A DNA stretch of 64,000 nucleotides from Variovorax ginsengisoli (GTDB lineage: Bacteria; Pseudomonadota; Gammaproteobacteria; Burkholderiales; Burkholderiaceae_C): contig NZ_JAUSRO010000011.1 in NCBI RefSeq assembly GCF_030811835.1, positions 1-64,000 on the forward strand, read 5' to 3'. Below, one piece after another: positions 41,926 to 51,398 of this stretch. Every line of letters starts with the position of its first letter. The first letter of the stretch is position 1. Position numbers and translations under genes: made by a program. The notes under the pieces were generated by a model. That model saw nothing but the letters and a program-made list of their open reading frames with translations. It was not told the origin of the DNA and searched no databases.

Positions 41926-42600
41926 GTGAAAGCGCTGTCACGGAATCTGGGTGTCCTCATGCTTGCGTTGGCGGCGGGCGTGGCATCGTCTGCGGAACTG
42001 GAGCTCGAGGGCAACCGCTTGCTCGTCACCGGCGCGCTCGACGGCACCGCATTGACAGCTTTCAAGGAGCACCTGGCGTCGGACAAGGTCCGCACGGTGG
42101 TGTTCGAAAACTCCACTGGAGGCAATGCCGACGTGGCGGAGAGCTATGCTGCGGCGATTCGCGCAAGCGGTGTCCGCACCGAGATGATCGGCCAATGCCA
42201 GGCAGCCTGTGCCTATGCATTTTTGGCGGGCACCGAGCACAGGTTCGGCCGCGGCCTGTATATCAATGCCTTGATGATTCCTGTGGCCTCGCGGCCACAG
42301 TCCGCCGACCTGGTCGGACGCTGGCGCGGCGTCGGCGTGCAGAAGACACTCGCAGACCTTTCGGGCCCGGCCGTGGCCGACACGTCCTTGACCGCCGATC
42401 TGCCGGCAGCACCTGCCGCCGAAGCGCCACCGCCGGACAACTGGCGACCCGACCACGGCGTGTTGTTCACTTCCACACCGACGCTGTTCGGCCGCATCTA
42501 CAACACCTACTACTGCGACGGCACGCAGGGCCGCGATGTGTCCAAGTGCGAACTGCTGAGCGATGCCGACCCCTACAAGCTGGGCGTGCTGACACCCTGA
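41926..42600 (+). CDS. Exported ClpP-like (COG3904-type) protein
   Basis: A 224-residue protein with a signal peptide (SRNLGVLMLALAAGVASSA) and a central block FENSTGGNADVAESYAAAIR, then GVRTEMIGQCQAACAYAFLAG. This resembles the periplasmic ClpP/crotonase-fold proteins of the COG3904 kind, which have an SPGG loop and a CxSAC segment. Here the loop is STGG and the expected serine in the second motif is alanine (CQAAC), so protease activity is doubtful. It starts at GTG 41926. The C-terminal third is Ala/Pro-rich and has two more cysteines. A perfect palindrome lies ~180 bases upstream. Confidence 0.68.
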   Translation: MKALSRNLGVLMLALAAGVASSAELELEGNRLLVTGALDGTALTAFKEHLASDKVRTVVFENSTGGNADVAESYAAAIRASGVRTEMIGQCQAACAYAFLAGTEHRFGRGLYINALMIPVASRPQSADLVGRWRGVGVQKTLADLSGPAVADTSLTADLPAAPAAEAPPPDNWRPDHGVLFTSTPTLFGRIYNTYYCDGTQGRDVSKCELLSDADPYKLGVLTP

Positions 42601-42633
42601 TTCCACACATCGGCCGGGTTGGCCGGCGCGAAT

Positions 42634-43656
42634 TCAGTGCAGCCAGGCGGCCAGCAGCGGAAAACTGAAAAAGGCAGCCACCGTCGTCCACAGAATGATG
42701 CGCGCGATGCGCCCGTTGTCTGCGCCGAAGCGCTCGGCCAGCATCGAGACATTGCTCGCACTGGGCAGCGCCGCCACCAACACCAGGGCCACCAGCGCCG
42801 TGCGGTCCAGTGGCAGCCCGATGGCGCGGGCCCCTTGCGCCAAGCCGTACACCAGCAGCGGATGGACGACCAGTTTGGCGACCACCACGGGCAACACCTC
42901 GCCCACCGGTGCACGGTGACCCGTTGCTCGGGCCTGCAAGGCCGACCGCGCGAGCACCGCGCCAATGGTGAACAGCGCCGCTGGCGAGGCCGCCGACGCC
43001 AGCATGGCCACGGTGGCGTCGACGGGTGCCGGCGCCCGGTATTGCAGCGCGGAAGCCAGTGCGCCCAGCAGCATGGCCCACGGCATGGGGTTGCGCAGCA
43101 TGCCGCGCAGCGCCTGGCGCAAGGCCTGTGCAGCACCGCCGCGTGAGGTGCCGGGTGAGGTGCCCCCCACCCGATCGCCCACCCCGTCGAGCCGCGAGAG
43201 CGCGATGCACAGCGAGGACGTCACAACCATGTCGAACGCCATGGTGATGATGACCGGGCCGACGGCCTGCGCACCCAGAAGTGCAGCCAGCAACGGTACG
43301 CCCATGAAGCCGGTATTGGGGAAAGCCGCCACCAGCGCGCCGAAGGCCGCGTCGTTCCAGCTTCGTGGCCCACGCCGGGTCAGCGCCATCACGCCACCGA
43401 CCACGGCCAGCGCCCCCGCCCCCCACACCAGCGCGACGCTGCCGTCGAGCAACTGGCCAATGGGTGTGCCTGCACCGAAGCGGTACAGCATGCAAGGCAG
43501 CGCGAAGTACAGCACGAAGGCGTTCAGGCCCGGAATGGCCTCCAACGGCAGCAGACGACAGCGGGCGGCCAGGTACCCGGCCGCGATCAGTGCGAAAAAC
43601 GGAAAGGTGATGGCGAAAATCTGCAGCACGGGCGCGATTGTCGCCAACTCCCGCAC
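42634..43656 (-). CDS. AEC-family auxin efflux carrier-like transporter
   Basis: A 340-residue membrane protein with about ten helices in two five-helix halves, the AEC/PIN layout. FALPCMLYRFGAG in helix 2, FPNTGFMGVPLLAALLG in the first half and VALVLVAALPSASNVSMLAERF in the second are the broken-helix motifs around the substrate site. Bacterial AEC proteins move carboxylates or amino acids such as malate. GTG 43656 is used as the start; 43629 is an alternative. It starts nine bases after the cardiolipin-synthase stop. Substrate unknown. Confidence 0.87.
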   Translation of the reverse strand: MRELATIAPVLQIFAITFPFFALIAAGYLAARCRLLPLEAIPGLNAFVLYFALPCMLYRFGAGTPIGQLLDGSVALVWGAGALAVVGGVMALTRRGPRSWNDAAFGALVAAFPNTGFMGVPLLAALLGAQAVGPVIITMAFDMVVTSSLCIALSRLDGVGDRVGGTSPGTSRGGAAQALRQALRGMLRNPMPWAMLLGALASALQYRAPAPVDATVAMLASAASPAALFTIGAVLARSALQARATGHRAPVGEVLPVVVAKLVVHPLLVYGLAQGARAIGLPLDRTALVALVLVAALPSASNVSMLAERFGADNGRIARIILWTTVAAFFSFPLLAAWLH

Positions 43657-43665
43657 CGCGCGGCT

Positions 43666-44967
43666 TTACAGCTGCGAGGCCATGAGCGAGGCCAGACGCT
43701 CCATCGCCCGCTCGCGCCAGGGGCGGTTCTGCCAAGCCTCCAGCGTGACACGCCTGGATTTCTTCAGGTCTTCCTCGAATACAGCGGTCTCGCTGGCGGC
43801 CAATGCAGCGTCGTAGACATTGAGATTGGCTTCATCGTTGAGCCGGAACGACCGGTTGTCGAAGTTCGTCGAGCCCACCGACACCAGCAGCCCGTCGACC
43901 GTGAACACCTTGCAGTGGAACATGGTGGGCTGGTATTCGCTGATCTCGGCACCGGCTTGCAGCAGCGGGCCCCAGCTGGCGCGCGACGCATGGCGCACCG
44001 TCTGCGCATCGATGATCGGCCCGGGCGTGATGATGCGGATGCGCACGCCGCGCCGCAGGGCGGCGATCAGCGCGTCGCTGGTGAGCGCATCGGGCACGAA
44101 GTACGCGCTCGACAGGTCGATGGTGCGTGTGGCCGCCGCAATCGCCAGCAGATACATCAGGTGCATGCTCTCGCTGCCACCCGACGGCGAGCTGCTGAAC
44201 ACCTGTGCGCGCCCGTCGCCGACCGGGGCAATGGCCGGGAAGTAACGCTCGCTGTGCAGCACCTCGCCCGAGGCCTTGATCCAGTTGTCCATGAACACCG
44301 ACTGCATCTGCGCGACCACCGGGCCTTCGACGCGGTAGTGCGAGTCGCGCCAGTGCGAGGGGTCCTGCGCGTTGCCCGTCCACTCGGGCGCGATGCCTAC
44401 GCCGCCGGTGAAGCCGATGTGACCGTCGACCACCAGCAGCTTGCGGTGGGTGCGATTGTTCATGCGTGCAATGTCGTACCAGCTGGGCGCATGGAATTTC
44501 TGGATCGCCACGCCCGCGGCGCGCATCTCTTCGAGGAAATGCGCGTCGATCTTTGCGCTGCCAACCCAGTCGAGCAGCACATGTACCTTGACACCGGCAC
44601 GCGCCCGTTCTGCCAGTGCATCGGCGAAGGCGCGGCCAATGTCGCCCGACCAGTAGATGTAGGTCTCGAAGGTAATGCTCTGCTGGGCACTGCGGATGGC
44701 CTCGAGCATGGCCGGGAAGATCTGGTCGCCGTTGTGCAGCGACTCGAAGCGATTGCCCCCGACGATGGGCGGCCCCAGCAGCACGCCCAGCGCGCGCTGG
44801 AACTGCGGATCGTGCAACGCGTACTGGCGCTCGACCCGGTCCTCGATCTTCTTCTCGCCGCTGGTGAAGTTGAGCACCAGCAGGGTGGCCGCCAGGGTCA
44901 GCGCAAAGGTCAGAAAGATGGCGCCGATCGGGCGGCGACGGTTCAGGGAGGTGTGGGGCGTGCGCAT
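43666..44967 (-). CDS. Cardiolipin synthase (PLD superfamily)
   Basis: A 433-residue protein with one N-terminal membrane anchor (PIGAIFLTFALTLAATLLVL) and two HKD motifs: HRKLLVVDGHIGFTGG and HCKVFTVDGLLVSVGSTNFD. Between them lies the ITFETYIYWSGDIG strand typical of ClsB-type synthases. It joins phosphatidyl groups to make cardiolipin at the inner membrane. In-frame ATGs lie at 44967, 44988 and 45102; 44967 puts the start just before the membrane anchor. It reads away from the rep gene and is nine bases upstream of the AEC gene. Confidence 0.88.
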   Translation of the reverse strand: MRTPHTSLNRRRPIGAIFLTFALTLAATLLVLNFTSGEKKIEDRVERQYALHDPQFQRALGVLLGPPIVGGNRFESLHNGDQIFPAMLEAIRSAQQSITFETYIYWSGDIGRAFADALAERARAGVKVHVLLDWVGSAKIDAHFLEEMRAAGVAIQKFHAPSWYDIARMNNRTHRKLLVVDGHIGFTGGVGIAPEWTGNAQDPSHWRDSHYRVEGPVVAQMQSVFMDNWIKASGEVLHSERYFPAIAPVGDGRAQVFSSSPSGGSESMHLMYLLAIAAATRTIDLSSAYFVPDALTSDALIAALRRGVRIRIITPGPIIDAQTVRHASRASWGPLLQAGAEISEYQPTMFHCKVFTVDGLLVSVGSTNFDNRSFRLNDEANLNVYDAALAASETAVFEEDLKKSRRVTLEAWQNRPWRERAMERLASLMASQL

Positions 44968-45085
44968 GGTCGGCGCAGAAGCTAGCATGCCGCGTTCGGC
45001 AGGGTTGTAGGTCGGGCCAGTATCATTGCGCGCTTCCGTCTGCCCTGCGTGCGGCGCTTTGCGCTGCGTGCCCGATGTCTCTCCC

Positions 45086-47188
45086 ATGTCTTCCGGTCTC
45101 AATCTCGCCCAGCAGGAAGCAGTGAATTACCTGCATGGGCCCTGCCTCGTGCTCGCGGGCGCGGGTTCGGGCAAGACGCGCGTGATCACGCACAAGATCG
45201 CGCGCCTGATCCAGGCCGGCATGGCACCCAAGCGCATTGCCGCCATCACCTTCACGAACAAGGCCGCCGCAGAAATGCGCGAGCGCGCCAAGGGGTTGAT
45301 CGGGCGCGACGCCAAGCATGTGGTGGTCTGCACCTTCCACGCGCTGGGCGTGCGCATGATGCGCGAGGACGGCGCCGTGCTCGGTCTGAAGCCCGCCTTC
45401 AGCATCCTCGACAGCGACGACGTGGCCAAGATCCTCAAGGATGCAGGTGGCACCAGCGATCTGGCGACCGCGCGCATCTGGCAGTGGACCATCAGCAAGT
45501 GGAAGAACATGGGCCTGAACGCCGCCCAGGCCGAAGCGCTGGCGGTGGACGACAACGAGCGCATCACCGCGCGCATCATGGCGCGCTACGAAGAGCGGCT
45601 GTCGGCCTACCAGAGCGTGGACTTCGACGACCTGATCGGCATGCCGCTCAAGCTGCTGCACGAGCACGACGCAGTGCGCGCCAAGTGGCAGCAGACGCTG
45701 GGCCACGTGCTGGTCGATGAGTACCAGGACACCAACGCCACCCAGTACGAAGTGCTCAAGGCGCTGGTGGGCGAGCGCGGCCATTTCACCGCCGTGGGCG
45801 ACGACGACCAGTCGATCTACGGCTGGCGCGGCGCCACGCTGGACAACCTGCGCAAGCTGCCCGTCGACTATCCGAACCTCAAGGTGGTCAAGCTCGAGCA
45901 GAACTATCGCTCGACCAGCGCCATCCTGCGCGCAGCCAACAACGTGATCGGCCCCAACCCCAAGCTCTTTCCAAAGACGCTGTTCTCCGAGCTGGGCGAA
46001 GGCGAGCCGGTGCGCCTGGTCGACGCCGACAACGAGGCGCACGAGGCCGAACGGGCGGTCGCCCGCATCCAGAGCCTGCGCGCCGGCGGCACGGTCACGC
46101 AGGGCAAGCAATACAAGGAGTTCCGGGACTTCGCGATCCTCTACCGCGCCAACCACCAGGCGCGCGTGTTCGAGCAAGCGCTGCGCAAGGCCAACATTCC
46201 GTACAAGGTGTCGGGCGGCCAGAGCTTCTTCGACCGCGCCGAGATCAAGGACCTGTGCGGCTGGTTTCGCCTGTGGGTCAACAACGACGACGACCCGGCC
46301 TTCCTGCGCGCCATCACCACGCCCAAGCGCGGTATCGGGCACACCACGCTGGCCGCGCTGGGCAGCTTTGCGACGCAGTACAAGCTGAGCCTGTTCGCGG
46401 CGCTCTTCAGCCCCTCGCTGCCCAGCGTCATGCCCAAGCGCACCGTCGAAGGCATCCACGAATTCGGCCGCTACATCAATGACCTCGAATACAAGGCGCG
46501 CCGCACGATGGGCGCCGAGGATTCGCGTGCCTTCATGCTCGACTGGCTCAAGGAAATCGGCTACGAGCAGCATCTCTACGACGGCGAAGACAGCGAACAG
46601 GCGGCGGCCGCGCGCTGGACCAACGTGCTGGAGTTCGTCGACTGGATGTCGCAACGTGCGGGCGGCGAACTCGACGACGCCTCCGGCGCCATCAGCAATA
46701 TCGAGAGCGAACGCAAGAGCCTGCTGGAGGTGGCGCAAACCATTTCGCTGCTGTCGACCATCAGCGAACGCGAGAAAGACCAGGACGTGGTCACCCTGTC
46801 GACGCTGCATGCCTCCAAGGGCCTCGAATGGCCGCACGTGATGCTCATCGGCGTGAACGAGGGCCTGCTGCCCTTCAAGCTCGACGACGAGAACGGCAAG
46901 CAGGAGAAGGTCAGCGAGAACACGCTGGAACGCCTGCAGGAAGAGCGCCGGCTGATGTACGTCGGCATCACCCGCGCGCAGCGCAGCCTGGCCGTGAGCT
47001 GGACCAAACGCCGCAAGAAGGGCCGCGAAATGATCCCGGCCATCCCCAGCCGCTTCATCGCCGAAATGGCGCTCGACAAGACCACCGCCAAAGAAGATCC
47101 GCGCGAGAAGCTCAAGGCGCTGCGCGCCGAATTCGCCCAGCGCGCGGCCGATACCGCCGCAGCGGCCGCTGCAGCCAACCAGCCATGA
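45086..47188 (+). CDS. rep: ATP-dependent DNA helicase Rep
   Basis: A 700-residue superfamily 1A helicase. GAGSGKTRVITHK is the Walker A (residues ~29-41), AAITFTNKAAAEMRERA is motif Ia, VDEYQDTNATQYEVLKAL motif II, VGDDDQSIYGWRGA motif III, LEQNYRSTSAIL motif IV, LSTLHASKGLEWPHV motif V and EERRLMYVGITRAQ motif VI. Rep clears proteins ahead of replication forks and moves 3'-5'. ATG 45086 matches the short N-terminus of the family. Its stop overlaps the next start by ATGA. Confidence 0.94.
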   Translation: MSSGLNLAQQEAVNYLHGPCLVLAGAGSGKTRVITHKIARLIQAGMAPKRIAAITFTNKAAAEMRERAKGLIGRDAKHVVVCTFHALGVRMMREDGAVLGLKPAFSILDSDDVAKILKDAGGTSDLATARIWQWTISKWKNMGLNAAQAEALAVDDNERITARIMARYEERLSAYQSVDFDDLIGMPLKLLHEHDAVRAKWQQTLGHVLVDEYQDTNATQYEVLKALVGERGHFTAVGDDDQSIYGWRGATLDNLRKLPVDYPNLKVVKLEQNYRSTSAILRAANNVIGPNPKLFPKTLFSELGEGEPVRLVDADNEAHEAERAVARIQSLRAGGTVTQGKQYKEFRDFAILYRANHQARVFEQALRKANIPYKVSGGQSFFDRAEIKDLCGWFRLWVNNDDDPAFLRAITTPKRGIGHTTLAALGSFATQYKLSLFAALFSPSLPSVMPKRTVEGIHEFGRYINDLEYKARRTMGAEDSRAFMLDWLKEIGYEQHLYDGEDSEQAAAARWTNVLEFVDWMSQRAGGELDDASGAISNIESERKSLLEVAQTISLLSTISEREKDQDVVTLSTLHASKGLEWPHVMLIGVNEGLLPFKLDDENGKQEKVSENTLERLQEERRLMYVGITRAQRSLAVSWTKRRKKGREMIPAIPSRFIAEMALDKTTAKEDPREKLKALRAEFAQRAADTAAAAAAANQP

Positions 47189-47652
47189 CGACCTTTCGCC
47201 CCCCTTCCCTCGCCGCCCTGCTCGCCGCCGCCGCGCTCTGCGTTGGGGTGGCCGGCTGTGCGACCGCCCCGCCTGCGGGCACGCCCGGGTGTCCGACCAG
47301 CACCGACGACGTTCCCGTTCAGGCGCTCTACGGCGGCTGGGACGCTCTCTTCACGCAGCCGTCAGGCGCCATCGAGGCAGCGAGCGTGAACTTCCGGCCC
47401 CATCCCGAATACCCTGGCAGCGTGCGCGGCGAGATCATGCGCCGCGCGGCGGGCGCGCAACTTGCTGGCGACATCGACGACGATGGCGTGTTCACCCTCG
47501 ACGAGTCGCAGGACGGCCGCACCATCAGTGCGGTCTGGTCGGGCCGGATGACCCGGGGCTCCTGCGGCAGGGAGTTCAAGGGCACCTGGCGCAACGCCGC
47601 CGACGATGCCACCCTTTCCTTTGTGCTCACCAAGAAAGCTAAAGCGCCATGA
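47185..47652 (+). CDS. Lipoprotein of unknown function
   Basis: A 155-residue protein. The N-terminus is a lipoprotein signal with lipobox VAGC (residues ~26-29). The mature part contains LYGGWDALF, GSVRGEIMRR and SCGREFKGTWRN, the last suggesting a beta-barrel-like or lipocalin-like small fold, unconfirmed. Its start overlaps the rep stop and its stop overlaps the pldA start, both by ATGA, so it is translated with them. No family recognised. Confidence 0.75.
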   Translation: MTTFRPPSLAALLAAAALCVGVAGCATAPPAGTPGCPTSTDDVPVQALYGGWDALFTQPSGAIEAASVNFRPHPEYPGSVRGEIMRRAAGAQLAGDIDDDGVFTLDESQDGRTISAVWSGRMTRGSCGREFKGTWRNAADDATLSFVLTKKAKAP

Positions 47653-48866
47653 CGACGCCGTACCGCGGCAAGCCCGCACTCTTCAACCTGCGGCGCGGAC
47701 GCACCGGGTCCATCGGATTCAAGGCATGGGTCGGATTCGCCTCGCTGGCCGCCGTGGCCGGCAGCGCTCATGCGCAGGCCATGGACAAGCCGCCGAGTCC
47801 GCTCGCGCAGTCGCAGCTCACCTGGCAGCAATGCCAGCAACTGGGCAGCGACAAGGACGCACGCCTGGCCTGCTTCGATCGATGGGCCCAGCAGCAGACG
47901 CTGCCCGCAGCCGCCGTACCGGCCGCACCGTCGGTGCTTGCCAGCGCACAGCCCGCGCCGCCCGTCGACGCGGCGATTCCCGCCACGCGCGTGGTCTCCG
48001 TGGCGACCGAAGAGGGATGCCGCGATCGACAGTATTCGGCACTGTCGCGCTTCTGGGAGCTGGAAAACGGCAGTGACTGCGGCACCTTTGGCTTCCGCGG
48101 CTACCGCCCGCTCAACGTGTCCGTCTCCGCCGCGACGCACAAGCCCGAAATACCGACATCGCCCTCCGCCGGCCACACCGGCACCGCCACCAACTACCAG
48201 GCCAACGAGATGCGCATTGGACTGTCCATGCGCACCAAGCTCGCCCAGGGTCTGCTCACGCAGAACGACCCTGACAAGAAGGATTCGATCTGGTTCGCCT
48301 ACTCGCAGCAGTCGACCTGGCAGGTGTTTAACGGCGAACTCTCCCGGCCCTTTCGCTCCACCGACCATGAGCCGGAGCTGATGTATGTCTATCCCGCCGA
48401 CTTCAAGCTGCCCGGTGGCTGGCGCTGGCGCTATGCCGGCCTGGGCCTCGTCCACCAGTCGAATGGCCAGGCACTGCCGTTGTCGCGCAGCTGGAACCGC
48501 ACTTACCTGATGGGCGGTGCCGAACTCGACGACCGCTTCCAGGTCACCGGCAAGATCTGGAGCCGCCTCAAGGAGAGCGCAGACAGCGACGACAACCCTG
48601 ACATCAGCGACTACATCGGGCGCGCGGAACTCACCGGCCGCTGGAACTACGACAGCAAGAACTCCTTCAGCATGACCGTGCGCAACAACCTGCGCGACAG
48701 CGGGCGTGGCTCGGTGCGCGTCGAATGGATGAAGCCCATCGGCGACCCCGTCAAGAGCAATCTTCGCTTTCACACCCAGCTGTTCTATGGCTACGGCGAC
48801 ACGCTGGTCGACTACAACCGCAAGCGTACGGTGTTGAGCATCGGTCTGAGCCTGGTCGACTTCTGA
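47649..48866 (+). CDS. pldA: Outer membrane phospholipase A
   Basis: A 405-residue OmpLA-type enzyme. The N-terminus has a signal-like segment ending GSAHAQA, then an unusual ~100-residue Pro/Ala-rich region with several cysteines, then the 12-strand barrel. The catalytic triad fits GLVHQSNGQ (His and Ser) followed by SRSWNRTY (Asn). It hydrolyses phospholipids in the outer leaflet, calcium-dependent and dimeric in enteric bacteria. Coupled by ATGA to the lipoprotein gene. The N-terminal domain is longer than in enteric PldA (~290 residues). Confidence 0.88.
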   Translation: MTTPYRGKPALFNLRRGRTGSIGFKAWVGFASLAAVAGSAHAQAMDKPPSPLAQSQLTWQQCQQLGSDKDARLACFDRWAQQQTLPAAAVPAAPSVLASAQPAPPVDAAIPATRVVSVATEEGCRDRQYSALSRFWELENGSDCGTFGFRGYRPLNVSVSAATHKPEIPTSPSAGHTGTATNYQANEMRIGLSMRTKLAQGLLTQNDPDKKDSIWFAYSQQSTWQVFNGELSRPFRSTDHEPELMYVYPADFKLPGGWRWRYAGLGLVHQSNGQALPLSRSWNRTYLMGGAELDDRFQVTGKIWSRLKESADSDDNPDISDYIGRAELTGRWNYDSKNSFSMTVRNNLRDSGRGSVRVEWMKPIGDPVKSNLRFHTQLFYGYGDTLVDYNRKRTVLSIGLSLVDF

Positions 48867-48872
48867 AACAGC

Positions 48873-48890
48873 GGCGCCCGGTGGGGCGCC
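48873..48890 (+). terminator. GC-rich hairpin after pldA
   Basis: GGCGCCC-GGTG-GGGCGCC is a seven-pair stem-loop starting seven bases past the pldA stop codon. No T-run follows, so it is at best a Rho-assisted or RNA-end element. The next ~195 bases to the cytochrome b561 gene contain nothing I can identify. Confidence 0.4.
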
Positions 48891-49086
48891 AGCGCGGACT
48901 TCGGCCCTTATGCATCGATATGGCTGTCGAAACACGCGCTTTTCCAGCCATCGGCTGCACGGTCTGCGACTTACCCTTCTGGAGGTGCGCTTCGCGTGCG
49001 GCCAAGGCCGCTCCGCGACCGCTCATGCGATGGCGCCGTGGTCGAGCGAAGTCGCGCCCGTCAGGACCGAAGAAATAGGCATCTTG

Positions 49087-49605
49087 ATGAAAGCCACCGC
49101 AGAAAAGTACGACAGGACAGCGCGCGTCCTCCATTGGGTGTCTGCTGTGGTGATCCTATGGGCCTCCATTTCGGGCTTTGTGATCACCACCCAGAACGTC
49201 GAGCCTGGCGTGAGGAATCAGATTGCCAGCTTCAACGTCTCGATCACCACCCTTTTCATTCCGTTCTTTTTCTTTCGCATCTGGCACCGCCTGCAGCGAG
49301 GAACACCCGCTCGCCCTGCCTCCCTGTCGAACCGTGAAGCCCTTTTGGCAGGTGCCATGCATCTCTTTTTCTATGCAGTGATCGCAGCGGTCCTGATCTC
49401 AGGCGTGCTGATGATGCCCCATGACATCCGCCTGTTCGAAGTCGTACAGCTTCCTCAACTCGTCACGGATGCCTCTGCGCTTCACCTCTTCAGAAACTCG
49501 CACACCGTGGCGACCGCAACGCTGGGCGCCTGCATCGCACTTCACCTGGCGGCGCTGGCCAAGCATGAGTTATCGGGCAAACGGATTCTGAGCCGGATGA
49601 TCTGA
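49087..49605 (+). CDS. Cytochrome b561 family protein
   Basis: A 172-residue inner-membrane protein with four hydrophobic helices and histidines placed for two b-haems: His in ARVLHWVSAVVILWASI, in FRIWHRLQRG, in LLAGAMHLFFYAVIAA, and in LFRNSHTVATATL / CIALHLAALAKH. Bacterial b561 proteins oxidise quinol and may reduce superoxide. The start ATG 49087 follows a long non-coding stretch. Its base composition is visibly less GC-rich than its neighbours. It ends just before the ribosomal terminator. Confidence 0.88.
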   Translation: MKATAEKYDRTARVLHWVSAVVILWASISGFVITTQNVEPGVRNQIASFNVSITTLFIPFFFFRIWHRLQRGTPARPASLSNREALLAGAMHLFFYAVIAAVLISGVLMMPHDIRLFEVVQLPQLVTDASALHLFRNSHTVATATLGACIALHLAALAKHELSGKRILSRMI

Positions 49606-49637
49606 AACTCTCGCATCTCAAGGATCGAAGGCCAATA

Positions 49638-49670
49638 AGAAAAGCCCCTGTTCTTTCGAACAGGGGCTTT
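49638..49670 (-). terminator. Intrinsic terminator of the ribosomal/tRNA transcript
   Basis: AAAGCCCCTGTTC (49641-49653) and GAACAGGGGCTTT (49658-49670) form a 13-pair stem with a four-base loop. On the minus strand it is followed by TTTTCTTATT, a good T-rich tail, and it comes four bases after the CCA of tRNA-fMet. On the plus strand it could also end cytochrome b561 transcription. Confidence 0.88.
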
Positions 49671-49674
49671 CAAT

Positions 49675-49751
<77 letters not shown>

Positions 49752-49769
49752 GCAAGATAGAAGTATAGC

Positions 49770-50171
49770 TTATTCTGCGGCGTTTTGCGAGGCTTCCGAA
49801 GATTCTTTCTCTTCGGCGCGATCCACCAGTTCAACGAGTGCCATCGGGGCGTTGTCACCCACGCGGAAACCCATCTTCAGGATGCGGGTGTAGCCGCCCG
49901 GACGTGCCGCGAAACGCGGGCCCAGATCAGCGAACAGCTTGACGACGCTGTCGCGGTCGCGCAGGCGGTCGAAGGCCAGGCGCTTGTTGGCGAGCGTGGG
50001 CTTCTTGGCCAGGGTGATCATCGGTTCGATGACGCGACGCAGTTCCTTGGCCTTGGGGACCGTGGTCTTGATGACTTCATGCTCGATGAGCGAATTCATC
50101 ATGTTCTGCAGCATCGCCAGGCGGTGCGAGCTGGTGCGATTGAGTTTACGAAGGCCGTGTCCGTGACGCAT
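49770..50171 (-). CDS. rplQ: 50S ribosomal protein L17
   Basis: A 133-residue L17, beginning [20 protein letters not shown], the conserved start, and with [20 protein letters not shown] near the end. It sits at the end of the large-subunit peptide-exit region. The last protein gene of the alpha operon, followed by tRNA-fMet and a terminator; separated from rpoA by 108 bases that contain a hairpin. Confidence 0.97.
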   Translation of the reverse strand: MRHGHGLRKLNRTSSHRLAMLQNMMNSLIEHEVIKTTVPKAKELRRVIEPMITLAKKPTLANKRLAFDRLRDRDSVVKLFADLGPRFAARPGGYTRILKMGFRVGDNAPMALVELVDRAEEKESSEASQNAAE

Positions 50172-50230
50172 GGTGCTTTTCCTTTACTTTATAAAAACAG
50201 GCAGCCGGATCAGGTACTGCCCATTGCACT

Positions 50231-50260
50231 GGCCCCGCACCGCAAGGTGCAAGAGGGGCC
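50231..50260 (-). promoter_or_regulatory. Conserved-looking hairpin between rpoA and rplQ
   Basis: GGCCCC (50231-50236) pairs with GGGGCC (50255-50260), and inside it GCACC (50237-50241) pairs with GGTGC (50246-50250) around a GCAA tetraloop; four bases bulge on one side. No T-run follows, so it is more likely an RNA-processing, stability or autoregulatory element than a terminator. Confidence 0.45.
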
Positions 50261-50279
50261 TATCTTTCGATGAATCGAA

Positions 50280-51269
50280 TTATCGCTTGTCGAGGCCGGC
50301 CGGCGGCCAGCTTTCGAGCTTCATACCCAGGGTCAGACCGCGCGAAGCGAGGACTTCCTTGATTTCGTTGAGCGACTTGCGACCCAGGTTCGGGGTCTTG
50401 AGCAGCTCGTTCTCAGTGCGCTGGATCAGGTCACCGATGTAGTAGATGTTCTCGGCCTTCAGGCAGTTCGCCGAACGGACCGTGAGTTCGAGCTCGTCGA
50501 CCGGGCGCAGCAGGATCGGATCGAACTGCTGGGCGCTGCGCGGTGCGGGCGCATCGAACGCAGCGAGTTCACCACCTTCGAGCTGTGCGAACACGGCAAG
50601 TTGTTCCACCAGGATCTTGGCCGAGGCGCGGACCGCATCTTCCGCGGTGATGGCACCGTTGGTCTCGATCTCGATGAGCAGCTTGTCCAGGTCGGTGCGC
50701 TGCTCGACGCGGGCGCTTTCGACGGTATAGCTCACGCGCTTGACGGGCGAGAACGATGCATCGAGGACGATGCGGCCGATCGACTTGGTCGGCTCGTCGG
50801 CGTAACGGCGCATCGTGCCGGGCACGTAACCGCGGCCCTTCTCGACCTTGATCTGCATGTCGAGCTTGCCGCCTTGCGACAGATGAGCGATGACGTGATC
50901 GGGGTTGATGATCTCGACGTCGTGCGGCGTCTGGATGTCCGATGCCAGCACCGGGCCTTCGCCGTCCTTGCGCAGGCTCAACGTGACTTCATCGCGGTTG
51001 TGGAGCTTGAACACCACACCCTTGAGGTTCAGCAGGATGTTGACGACGTCTTCCTGGACGCCATCGATCGACGAGTACTCGTGGAGCACGCCTGCGATCG
51101 TCACTTCGGTGGCCGAATAACCGACCATCGACGACAGCAGCACGCGACGCAGCGCGTTGCCCAGCGTGTGGCCGTAGCCGCGCTCGAAAGGCTCGAGCGT
51201 CACCTTGGCCTTGTTGGCGGCGATTTGCTCGACCTGGATGGTCTTGGGTTTCAGCAGGGTGGTTTGCAT
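50280..51269 (-). CDS. rpoA: RNA polymerase alpha subunit
   Basis: A 329-residue RpoA. The N-terminal dimerisation domain has [20 protein letters not shown] and [10 protein letters not shown]; the C-terminal domain has [16 protein letters not shown] and [20 protein letters not shown], which binds UP elements and activators. It is essential and assembles the polymerase core. In the alpha operon between rpsD and rplQ as in most bacteria. Confidence 0.98.
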   Translation of the reverse strand: MQTTLLKPKTIQVEQIAANKAKVTLEPFERGYGHTLGNALRRVLLSSMVGYSATEVTIAGVLHEYSSIDGVQEDVVNILLNLKGVVFKLHNRDEVTLSLRKDGEGPVLASDIQTPHDVEIINPDHVIAHLSQGGKLDMQIKVEKGRGYVPGTMRRYADEPTKSIGRIVLDASFSPVKRVSYTVESARVEQRTDLDKLLIEIETNGAITAEDAVRASAKILVEQLAVFAQLEGGELAAFDAPAPRSAQQFDPILLRPVDELELTVRSANCLKAENIYYIGDLIQRTENELLKTPNLGRKSLNEIKEVLASRGLTLGMKLESWPPAGLDKR

Positions 51270-51398
51270 GCAGACTTCCTCTCAATACCCCCGGTTCGTT
51301 ACACCGGTAAGGCTGGTGAAGTGCCCTGTCGCGGTGCAGCGCGGAGGGAACAAAAAATCACAAGGACGAGGCCGCGCAGCAGCTTCGTCGTCGTCCGT

